Origin: a virus
IMG/VR virus record: IMGVR_UViG_3300021338_000001
Span: 1-37,797 of that record
Length of the DNA: 37,797 nucleotides
Reading direction: 5' to 3' (one strand)
Positions 29,895-34,858 of this stretch are shown one piece after another; the stretch's first letter is position 1, and the number at the start of each line of letters is the position of its first letter. The position numbers were made by a program, and so were the translations under genes. The notes below the pieces were generated by a model that made no database searches, was not told where the DNA came from, and saw only the letters and a list, made by a program, of their open reading frames with translations.

Positions 29895-30353
29895 ATGAAC
29901 AAAGTGATTATAGGGTGCGACCCAGACAGCAGCAAAAGCGGTATAGCGGTTTATGTGGATGGTGAATTGGTTAATCTTAAATCAATGCCGCTAATGGATG
30001 TCATAGATTGCTTTAATGAAATGGGAGGCAGATATGGGTTTAATACAATCGAGCTGCACATTGAAAATGTAAAAGGTGTTAGCGCGGCTTTTGCTGGTGC
30101 AAACGCAAAGCAGCCGCAGGCTGTAAAAATGAAAATGGCTCAGTACGTGGGTATGTGTAAGCAAGTTCAAACTGAGATTGAAAGAATTGCAGAGCACTTT
30201 GGAGTTAAGGTTGTGCACCACAAAATTAGCAAGCAATGGAAAGATGCAAAGACAGGTAAGTCATTATTTCAACGCGCTACAGGTTGGGACGGTAAAAGCA
30301 ACGAAGATACCAGGAGTGCGGCGTACTTTGGGTTTTTAGGGTGTAGAAAGTGA
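29895..30353 (+). CDS. RuvC-like Holliday-junction resolvase
   Basis: The 152-aa protein has the RNase H-like pattern of RuvC: an N-terminal strand VIIGCDPDSSKSGIAVY with Asp9, ELHIENVKG with Glu57, and a C-terminal NEDTRSAAYFGFLG carrying Glu137/Asp138 in the place of the last acidic pair. It should resolve branched DNA before packaging or after ERF annealing. Its stop overlaps the GTG start of the next gene. No separate RusA is found, consistent with this enzyme being the phage's resolvase. Confidence 0.82.
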   Translation: MNKVIIGCDPDSSKSGIAVYVDGELVNLKSMPLMDVIDCFNEMGGRYGFNTIELHIENVKGVSAAFAGANAKQPQAVKMKMAQYVGMCKQVQTEIERIAEHFGVKVVHHKISKQWKDAKTGKSLFQRATGWDGKSNEDTRSAAYFGFLGCRK

Positions 30354-30790
30354 TTGAAAAATACAAACTAGTAACAAGCAATAAATCAGCACTGATTGAA
30401 GCACTTGAGGTTATGCTTAGCCAAAACGAAGCGGTACAAGTTACCGCTAAGCCTTGGAGTGGTAAAAGAAGCCTGCCAGCTAACTCCCAGATCTACGTAT
30501 GGTACGCACACATAGCAAAACTGGAAGGAGAAAGCGCCGAGTCAGTGCGTAACTTTTGCAAATTGATGTTCGGGCTGCCAATTCTGCTACAGGATGAGAA
30601 TTACAAAGATAAGATATCATGGACGCTTAACAAGCTAGGTTTTTATAACTGGAACCATGAGCAGCAAGTTAATTACATGGAATTACTACCAGTTAGCAGC
30701 TTGTTTAATACGAAGCAGCACAATGAATACAGAGATAACATGCAGGCTTACTATGCTAAGAATGGCGTTATGCTTGATTATGCAAGCTAG
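30350..30790 (+). CDS. NinB-like recombination protein
   Basis: GTG 30350 overlaps the upstream stop (GTGA). The 146-aa protein resembles NinB. It has an N-terminal helix, then VQVTAKPWSGKRSLPANSQIYVWYAHIAKLEGESAESVR..., described as residues about 30-65, corresponding to the 'pWs.kRT..QN...w..l..ia' block of NinB. NinB (Orf) of lambda binds ssDNA and replaces RecFOR-like functions. Position after a RuvC-like gene supports a recombination role. I call it NinB-like, not certain. Confidence 0.65.
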   Translation: MIEKYKLVTSNKSALIEALEVMLSQNEAVQVTAKPWSGKRSLPANSQIYVWYAHIAKLEGESAESVRNFCKLMFGLPILLQDENYKDKISWTLNKLGFYNWNHEQQVNYMELLPVSSLFNTKQHNEYRDNMQAYYAKNGVMLDYAS

Positions 30791-30805
30791 TTATAAGCAT
30801 ATAAC
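30787..30805 (+). promoter_or_regulatory. GTTATA-type intergenic motif, copy 6
   Basis: TAGTTATAAGCATATAAC overlaps the stop codon of the NinB-like gene. The 16-base core differs from the perfect palindrome at one symmetric position. It lies upstream of the small gene at 30870. Confidence 0.5.
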
Positions 30806-30869
30806 AAAACATTATTTATAAATCTAAATTTAAAGTGTTAAATTCAGTAAAAATTAAATGGAGAGTGAA

Positions 30870-31088
30870 ATGACACCACAGCAAGCAGATTATTGCGACA
30901 AACTGCAAAGCGGCAACATTGAGGTTGCAGTACCATGCGAAAATGCACTTAGTTTATTTGAGCTTGAGTTCTATTCTGGGATGATGCGATTGCTTGGGTT
31001 GGAAGATATTGACCGCAGAGAGCGCAACTTGGCTTATGCTGAAACTACGATAATTGTTAGTGATGCTTTGGAGGGTTTAGGTAAATGA
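30870..31088 (+). CDS. Hypothetical protein, 72 aa
   Basis: The start is ATG 30870 (MTPQQADYCDKLQSGN) because GGAG lies six bases upstream; an ATG at 30858 contains that site. The protein is acidic and helical (LFELEFYSGMMRLLGLEDIDRRERN). No family is recognised. Its stop overlaps the start of the Dam-type gene by four bases, so the two are coupled. Confidence 0.7.
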   Translation: MTPQQADYCDKLQSGNIEVAVPCENALSLFELEFYSGMMRLLGLEDIDRRERNLAYAETTIIVSDALEGLGK

Positions 31089-31579
31089 GCACGGAGCATA
31101 AAAGTAATACGCCAGAGTCAATTAGGGACTTATGGCAAACGCCACCGAAGCTGTTTGAGCAACTAAACAAAGAGTTTAGTTTTACTTGTGATGTTGCAGC
31201 AAGTCGCGAAAACAGACTTTGCAAAATGTATTTTGATGAAGCTGGGAACGCGTTAGAACCTATGTGCGATTGGTTTAAGTCAAACTGGTGCAATCCGCCA
31301 TATTCAAAAATATTGCCGTGGGTTCAAAAAGCCAGAATTGAGCATGAGAAAGGTAAAACTATTGTTATGCTAGTGCCAGCAGATACTAGCGTCAAATGGT
31401 TTAAAGAAGCTTATGAAAGCTGTAATGAAGTAAGGTTTATTAGTGGTCGGCTATCGTTTATAAATGCTGATACGCAAAAGCCAGTAAGCGGCAATAACAA
31501 AGGGTCGGTTTTATTTATATGGCGAGCGCATTGCAAAAGCCACTGTGTCAGCCTGGTTGATCGAGGTGATTATGAGTAA
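31085..31579 (+). CDS. dam: Phage DNA N6-adenine methyltransferase (Dam type)
   Basis: The 164-aa protein matches the phage Dam family (PF05869 type). It begins with a WQTPPKLFEQLNKEFSFTCDVAAS segment whose Asp36 belongs to the SAM-binding part. Then comes WCNPPYSKILPWV with the catalytic NPPY (70-73), then LVPADTSVKWFKEAY and FISGRLSFINADT. These small enzymes methylate adenine, often in GATC, and protect phage DNA or copy host marks. No cognate restriction gene is present, so it is an orphan methylase. Confidence 0.92.
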   Translation: MSTEHKSNTPESIRDLWQTPPKLFEQLNKEFSFTCDVAASRENRLCKMYFDEAGNALEPMCDWFKSNWCNPPYSKILPWVQKARIEHEKGKTIVMLVPADTSVKWFKEAYESCNEVRFISGRLSFINADTQKPVSGNNKGSVLFIWRAHCKSHCVSLVDRGDYE

Positions 31580-31709
31580 ATGCAGAACCAGAAACAACCA
31601 CACCAAATCAGAAGATGTAAACGTGAATCGCATTATTACAGCTCAACAGTTTGGTTATGATGCAAGCAATAAGAATTGGAGGTTAGCAGAAAGGTTTAAG
31701 TCCAAATAA
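31572..31709 (+). CDS. Small basic protein, 45 aa
   Basis: A 45-codon frame starts at ATG 31572 inside the end of the Dam gene, with GAGGTG about four bases upstream. It reads MSKCRTRNNHTKSEDVNVNR..., basic and polar with a helical end (NKNWRLAERFKSK). No family is recognised. Coupling to the methylase is probable. After it begins the 600-base gene-free stretch with candidate RNA 2. Confidence 0.62.
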   Translation: MSKCRTRNNHTKSEDVNVNRIITAQQFGYDASNKNWRLAERFKSK

Positions 31710-31740
31710 CCAAAAAGCATAAGCATAGAACAAAATGGTA

Positions 31741-31769
31741 TTAAACAAACACACCGATTTTGCTATGAT
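31741..31769 (+). promoter_or_regulatory. Promoter of candidate RNA 2 (extended -10)
   Basis: TGC-TATGAT (31761-31769) is an extended -10; a poor -35 (TTAAAC, 31741-31746) lies 17 bases upstream. The predicted start is about 31776, at the first hairpin. Confidence 0.6.
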
Positions 31770-31775
31770 TAACTT

Positions 31776-32025
31776 ATCGGGTTTAACGACAGAAGGCCCG
31801 ATAATCTTTGTTAGACAGCTACGGAAAGACGGCCCTCAATAGGTTGGAGGTGATAAAATCTCGCTCTCACTTGCGTTAAAGTGGGTTGTAACAAACTAAC
31901 TACAGTCGTGAGATAGCAGTTAGCAAACCTTAAACTATAATCTTTTAATTAATAATGGAGACTGTAGTTCGAGGATTGAGACGAAAATAGTTCCTTGGCC
32001 TGCATTAAGTTGCAGGCATTTTTTA
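31776..32025 (+). ncRNA. Candidate structured RNA 2 with kissing-loop potential
   Basis: About 250 nt without a gene-sized frame, between a promoter and a strong terminator (GCCTGCA-TTAAGT-TGCAGGC, 31998-32017, then ATTTTTT). A first hairpin TTATCGGG/CCCGATAA (31774-31804) has a loop with TTTAACG (31782-31788), complementary to CGTTAAA (31874-31880). That partner lies in the loop and stem of a second hairpin, CTCACTT-GCGTTA-AAGTGGG (31866-31885). A further helix AACTACAGTC/GACTGTAGTT (31898-31907, 31960-31969) closes a 52-nt loop. GGAGGTGA (31846-31853) sits in its own hairpin and shares ordered blocks with RNA 1. The function is unknown. Confidence 0.62.
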
Positions 32026-32131
32026 GAGTTTATTTGATGAGGCTGAGTTGGAATTTTGGGGCGGTGGGGTTAATTAATTTTAGGTAGCTCCTAATTTGAT
32101 ATTAACCACTATGGATTGATCAACCAAATGC

Positions 32132-32176
32132 AAAGTCCGCCGTCCTGATTGGGTTCGAATCCCGACAGCTTCACCA
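32132..32176 (+). other. tRNA/tmRNA 3'-end-like sequence
   Basis: TTGGG-TTCGAAT-CCCGA forms a full T-arm and is followed by CAGCTTC-A-CCA, like an acceptor 3' strand with encoded CCA. No cloverleaf 5' half is found in the 80 bases before it, so it is not a complete tRNA. The CAGCTxCACCA end is similar to the 3' end of tmRNA genes, a usual phage attachment target. GAGGCTG at 32039-32045 could pair with the acceptor strand, possibly by chance. Bases 32026-32131 show nothing else I can name. Confidence 0.55.
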
Positions 32177-32219
32177 AATACGCTTTTCCCATGGTGTATT
32201 ACATTGAACGAGAGTAAGC

Positions 32220-32246
32220 AAAGCCACTTTAACAGGTGGTTTTTTA
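32220..32246 (+). terminator. Terminator
   Basis: AAAGCCAC pairs with GTGGTTTT (one G-U) around TTTAACAG, with the T-run continuing to 32246. It isolates the RNA region from the membrane-protein genes. Confidence 0.78.
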
Positions 32247-32261
32247 TTATCTGTTGTAAAA

Positions 32262-32290
32262 TTGACCTTAGATATAAAACCCATTAACAT
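32262..32290 (+). promoter_or_regulatory. Putative promoter of membrane-protein genes
   Basis: TTGACC (32262-32267), 17 bases, TAACAT (32285-32290). The -35 is good, the -10 moderate. It is the only candidate between the terminator and the gene at 32314. Confidence 0.45.
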
Positions 32291-32313
32291 TTACCCACCG
32301 AGGAACGATAAGC

Positions 32314-32814
32314 ATGGAGAGTGATTTATGTCTACTCTTAAACGCCGCACAGGTGGCGGTAAAAAGCGTAAGTAACGTAACTTTAATAGCTGTGTTCTTA
32401 ATCGCTTCATTTAAAGTTCACAGCTATCCTGTTTTTGTTCACCTGGTTATTTGCAATATAGCTTTTATATTAACAGCGGCTCAACCTGCGGAAGTTTACT
32501 GGTTGTTATGTTTTATATCAGCAACATACATGTTTGAGTATTATTACAAACTTAAAAAGGCTGCTTGCATACCTGCTTTTGCTTTAAGCGCTGTAACTCT
32601 AGCAATGGGATGCGGAGTGATATTTGAATATCTAGGATGGTACAATATTTATGATTCACTTTTTAACCGCTATGAGATATACGTCAATATCATTTATATA
32701 TCTCTCTTTTTGTCTCTTATTGATTGGCGACGAGTTCAAAAGCATCTGGGCGACTTCATTGATAATGTACGCAGCGGGCAGGTTGGTTTTAACAATCTAT
32801 TTATTGTACTATAG
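32314..32814 (+). CDS. Multi-span membrane protein, up to 166 aa
   Basis: The frame starts at ATG 32314, with GAGGAA eight bases upstream. It shows three or four hydrophobic segments: VTLIAVFLIASFKV (about 22-35), FVHLVICNIAFILTA (41-55), VYWLLCFISATYMFEYYY and PAFALSAVTLAMGCGVIF. The last 35 residues (DWRRVQKHLGDFIDNVRSG) are polar and lie where another frame also encodes hydrophobic sequence. The real C-terminus is therefore in doubt: a +1 shift in the T-rich run near 32700 would join it to the next frame. No family is recognised; it might be a holin-like or exclusion protein. Confidence 0.6.
   Translation: MESDLCLLLNAAQVAVKSVSNVTLIAVFLIASFKVHSYPVFVHLVICNIAFILTAAQPAEVYWLLCFISATYMFEYYYKLKKAACIPAFALSAVTLAMGCGVIFEYLGWYNIYDSLFNRYEIYVNIIYISLFLSLIDWRRVQKHLGDFIDNVRSGQVGFNNLFIVL
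32328..32375 (+). CDS. Nested basic micro-ORF, 15 aa
   Basis: In another frame inside the membrane gene, ATG 32328 opens MSTLKRRTGGGKKRK and stops at 32375. GGAG lies eight bases upstream. Nine of its 15 residues are Lys, Arg or Gly in a pattern (KRRTGGGKKRK) unlikely by chance, resembling nucleic-acid- or membrane-binding peptides. It may be a translated leader peptide that tunes the membrane gene, or only a coincidence. Confidence 0.35.
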   Translation: MSTLKRRTGGGKKRK

Positions 32815-32917
32815 GTATAAATACGGTGAATTTTTAAACTTAACTTACTATGGCAACAAACGAACAAATACATCAAGACTTGAAAGAGATAGCGCACAAG
32901 CTAACAGAAACCAATGA
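32651..32917 (+). CDS. Overlapping membrane ORF, 88 aa
   Basis: This frame starts inside the previous gene (164-base overlap) and ends inside the next. It encodes hydrophobic segments (SISFIYLSFCLLLIG and a second starting IWATSLIMYAAGRLVLTIY) and a polar end. No ribosome site is seen at ATG 32651. It may be the true continuation of the upstream gene after a +1 shift, or an independent dual-coded membrane protein. The natural-looking hydrophobic composition argues against a chance frame. Confidence 0.45.
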   Translation: MIHFLTAMRYTSISFIYLSFCLLLIGDEFKSIWATSLIMYAAGRLVLTIYLLYYRYKYGEFLNLTYYGNKRTNTSRLERDSAQANRNQ

Positions 32918-33212
32918 GTTATTAGTTAAAGTTGTTGCTGATAATGAGCATAGAGACAAAAGAATGGACTCTCAGGATAAAGCTTTAGCTGCTATGAACC
33001 AAGAAATCCAAGCAATGAAAACGCAGCGCATATCAGACAGGGAAGAGTATAAACCTGTTTGGGATAAGTCCAAGAATGAGCAAGAAACAAAAGCGGGATT
33101 TATTCGTAACGGCATTTGGATATTTATAGTTTGCCTTGTTCTTGTTGTGAGTAATAGTATTTCTTCTGGTGCAATCAAGCTACCAATGCAGGGAGAAGTA
33201 AAAAATGAATAA
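32850..33212 (+). CDS. Coiled-coil protein with C-terminal membrane anchor, 120 aa
   Basis: The 120-aa protein has a long helical, heptad-like N-terminal part (HQDLKEIAHKLTETNELLVK, MDSQDKALAAMNQEIQAM) and one hydrophobic segment near the C-terminus (GIWIFIVCLVLVVSNSIS). This layout is common among small phage membrane proteins such as haemolysin XhlA-like ones; the exact family is unsure. There is no clear ribosome site at ATG 32850, so it may depend on translation of the overlapping frame. Its last codons hold the GGGAGA site of the 18-aa micro-ORF. Confidence 0.65.
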   Translation: MATNEQIHQDLKEIAHKLTETNELLVKVVADNEHRDKRMDSQDKALAAMNQEIQAMKTQRISDREEYKPVWDKSKNEQETKAGFIRNGIWIFIVCLVLVVSNSISSGAIKLPMQGEVKNE

Positions 33213-33261
33213 TAAAAGAAAGCAATTCAAAAAATCCCACTCAAAATACAGACCGCGCTAA
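33205..33261 (+). CDS. Basic micro-protein, 18 aa
   Basis: ATG 33205 overlaps the end of the coiled-coil gene and has a strong GGGAGA site seven bases upstream. It encodes MNNKRKQFKKSHSKYRPR, ten of 18 residues basic, and stops in the terminator stem. It resembles the 15-residue basic micro-ORF at 32328. The function is unknown; the good ribosome site is the main reason to list it. Confidence 0.42.
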   Translation: MNNKRKQFKKSHSKYRPR

Positions 33262-33270
33262 TGCGGTTTT
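33252..33270 (+). terminator. Weak terminator
   Basis: ACCGC-GCTAAT-GCGGT followed by TTTG. The stem is only 5 bp and the T-run short. Confidence 0.55.
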
Positions 33271-33299
33271 GTTATATCTATATTCCAATAAGTTATAAT
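33271..33299 (+). promoter_or_regulatory. GTTATA-type motif with TATAAT, copy 7
   Basis: GTTATATCTATATTCC matches copy 1 at all but one base, followed by AATAAGTTATAATCAAAAGC, which matches copy 3 downstream of its core. TATAAT is at 33294-33299. A likely promoter for the 33401-34281 genes. Confidence 0.52.
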
Positions 33300-33400
33300 C
33301 AAAAGCCTAAAATAGTTGGTTTTTTGCTTTACGACACAATCTATAGTTGCTATTATTACCTCAACGAAACGCAATAACGCGAATTAATGGAGATATAAAA

Positions 33401-33631
33401 ATGGGGAATTCTTATTATTTATCTGATGCACCACAAGTTGAAAATCACCTAGTGTACACTGATGATTTTCACTCTGGTTATTCTTACATGATGGACAAAA
33501 TAAACAGCGGAATTAACATTACCTTGCTTGCTGACAACCTGAGGAGCGAGCAGGTACCTGCATTCAATAGCATGAGTGACTACTTCTACGATAAGGGTCA
33601 GTGGGCTGCAATTATGGATAATAAGCAATGA
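33401..33631 (+). CDS. Hypothetical protein, 76 aa
   Basis: The start is ATG 33401 (MGNSYYLSDAPQVENH) with GGAGAT eight bases upstream; the frame extends 18 codons further without a ribosome site. The protein is acidic and aromatic-rich (DDFHSGYSYMMDKINSG, SDYFYDKGQWAAIM). No family is recognised. Its stop overlaps the next ATG, giving a chain of coupled genes to 34281. Confidence 0.7.
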   Translation: MGNSYYLSDAPQVENHLVYTDDFHSGYSYMMDKINSGINITLLADNLRSEQVPAFNSMSDYFYDKGQWAAIMDNKQ

Positions 33632-33798
33632 CCCCATCAAAGCGCGCTAAGCAACTCGGCGCGCAATCTCTAAAGCAGGTTGCAGACACATACGGTTGCG
33701 GCGTAGAGAATATGCGCAAGAAGTTTTATCAAAAGCCTAAGCAGTTTGAGATTATTGTTTTAGGTGTAGTTAATTTAAACAATGGAGAAGAAAAATGA
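33628..33798 (+). CDS. Small HTH-like protein, 56 aa
   Basis: A 56-codon frame runs from ATG 33628 (overlapping the previous stop) to TGA overlapping the next ATG. The middle, LKQVADTYGCGVENMRKKFYQKPKQFEIIVLG, has the spacing of a small HTH followed by a beta end, as in short phage proteins with 'LKEVAEISGVS..TL..W....P..F'. It could be a small regulator. Confidence 0.7.
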   Translation: MTPSKRAKQLGAQSLKQVADTYGCGVENMRKKFYQKPKQFEIIVLGVVNLNNGEEK

Positions 33799-33971
33799 TT
33801 GAGTTTTGGAGGCTTATTATTATGGCTATTATTGTATCTATAATTTGGTACCTGCCAGCAAAAGCCCACCACAATGACATGGTTAGAGCTTGCAAAGAGG
33901 TGGGGCACGTTAAAGAGTCGATTTTTGGTGATGAAATAAAGTGCAAAGAAATGGAGAAGAAAAATGATTAA
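33795..33971 (+). CDS. Small signal-anchored protein, 58 aa
   Basis: A 58-codon frame starts at ATG 33795 (ATGA coupling). It has an N-terminal hydrophobic segment (RLIIMAIIVSIIWYLP), then a mostly charged part with two cysteines (VRACKEVGHVK, DEIKCKEME), probably in the periplasm if the segment acts as signal anchor. No lipobox is seen. The function is unknown. It overlaps the next gene by eight bases. Confidence 0.68.
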   Translation: MIEFWRLIIMAIIVSIIWYLPAKAHHNDMVRACKEVGHVKESIFGDEIKCKEMEKKND

Positions 33972-34281
33972 GCAGAAAGGTGGGTCGAGCAAACTAAAAA
34001 CCTCTGTTGATTACCTTGAAGAATGTATCGAAGTGCAAGCGGAAAGGGGTAAGCAATACGATTCAAGCGGTACGGGTGAGCGTTCATTTGATGCAGCAGC
34101 AAAAGCATTTAACGCTTTAACTGGTGAGAAGTTAAGCGGCTCTGATGTTTGCTTATTATTAGCTTGCGTTAAGGTGGTGAGGCAGAATAGTGATAAATCA
34201 AGACTGCATGATGATAGCTTGCTCGATGGTGTTAGTTATTTATCACTTTGGGCGGAAGAATTGAATAAAGAGCTAAGTTAA
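33964..34281 (+). CDS. DUF6378-like protein, 105 aa
   Basis: The 105-aa protein has the layout of DUF6378 phage proteins: YLEECIEVQAERGKQYDSSG, then SFDAAAKAFNALTGEKLSGSDVC..., LLACVKVVRQNSDKSRLHDDS, DGVSYLSLWAEEL, with the repeated acidic-helical pattern of 'RG..Y', 'K..R' and 'HDDS..D...Y'. This is an all-alpha family distantly like MazG; nucleotide hydrolysis is possible but not shown. It ends the gene chain before a terminator. Confidence 0.75.
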   Translation: MIKQKGGSSKLKTSVDYLEECIEVQAERGKQYDSSGTGERSFDAAAKAFNALTGEKLSGSDVCLLLACVKVVRQNSDKSRLHDDSLLDGVSYLSLWAEELNKELS

Positions 34282-34302
34282 ACACTTGTTAATTTGAAAT
34301 CT

Positions 34303-34330
34303 AAAGCCTCACTTTTTAGTGGGGTTTTTT
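34303..34330 (+). terminator. Terminator before terS
   Basis: AAAGCCTCAC pairs with GTGGGGTTTTTT around TTTTTA, nearly the same as the terminator after the capsid gene. It separates the accessory genes from the packaging operon. Confidence 0.82.
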
Positions 34331-34341
34331 ATTGTCTGTAA

Positions 34342-34352
34342 TAAGCTATAAT
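34342..34352 (+). promoter_or_regulatory. Putative packaging-operon promoter, copy 8
   Basis: TAAGCTATAAT matches 7497-7507 exactly and 33289-33299 at ten of eleven bases. TATAAT is at 34347-34352. No -35 consensus is seen, suggesting an activator. Confidence 0.5.
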
Positions 34353-34361
34353 AACTTTGAT

Positions 34362-34402
34362 GCTCTATCAGGAGATAGGGCGCTTAATTATCAGGAGATA
34401 AT
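34362..34402 (+). promoter_or_regulatory. Two AGGA-loop hairpins before terS
   Basis: GCTCTATC-AGGA-GATAGGGC (34362-34381, 8 bp with one G-U) and ATTATC-AGGA-GATAAT (34387-34402, 6 bp) have the same loop and closing ATC/GAT but different outer pairs. The second contains the only ribosome site for a three-codon frame ATG-AGT-GAA-TGA (34401-34412) whose stop overlaps the terS ATG. Confidence 0.6.
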
Positions 34403-34408
34403 GAGTGA

Positions 34409-34858
34409 ATGACAAAGTTAAACGAAAGCCAACCGACAAAATACAACTTTAGGGTTGCAACTCAAATAATCAAGCGGATTATGAATGGCGAAGCTGTTTG
34501 TAGTATCGTTAAAGATCCAGAAATGCCAGCTAATAGCACTCTGTATAAATGGCTTGCAAATAAGCCTAAATTCGCGGAGAGATATGCACAGGCTCTAGAG
34601 TTTAGGACGCACCTAAAAGCCGAAGAAAGGCACCAAGTAATAGACTCAGCCATTAAAGAGTTGAAGATTGGCGATATGCCAGAAGGCTTTAACTATAATG
34701 TTTGGGGTAATCTAATCAAAGAAAAGGTTAGAGCTATTGAATGGGATGCTGAAAGATTGGCGCCTATTAAATATAAGTCTGGTTATATTGCTAAAGAAGA
34801 AGATCAAGACGAGAAGTTAACCGTTATACCTGTGAGAATTGTTGATGCCTCTAAGTGA
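34409..34858 (+). CDS. terS: Terminase small subunit
   Basis: The 149-aa protein precedes the large terminase and overlaps it. Its N-terminal part (FRVATQIIKRIMNGEAVCSIVKDPEMPANSTLYKWLANKPKFAERY, described as residues 14-58) is the HTH of Sf6/bordetella-type small terminases, which recognise the packaging site. A helical middle (FRTHLKAEERHQVIDSAIKE) and an acidic C-terminus follow. The start is ATG 34409, about 12 bases from AGGAG, overlapping the stop of a three-codon frame, so re-initiation may govern expression. Confidence 0.85.
   Translation: MTKLNESQPTKYNFRVATQIIKRIMNGEAVCSIVKDPEMPANSTLYKWLANKPKFAERYAQALEFRTHLKAEERHQVIDSAIKELKIGDMPEGFNYNVWGNLIKEKVRAIEWDAERLAPIKYKSGYIAKEEDQDEKLTVIPVRIVDASK

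Noticed and set aside
31954-31989. 11-codon ORF inside RNA 2 (METVVRGLRRK)
   Set aside because: It has no ribosome site and overlaps a helix strand; kept only as a remote possibility.
32098-32176. Complete tRNA gene
   Set aside because: Only the T-arm and acceptor 3' strand are convincing; no matching acceptor 5' strand, D-arm or anticodon arm fits at tRNA distance.
32039-32176. Short tmRNA (138 nt) using GAGGCTG and CAGCTTC as acceptor stem
   Set aside because: A 7-bp match with one G-U is likely by chance in this interval, and no tag-peptide frame or the usual length is present.
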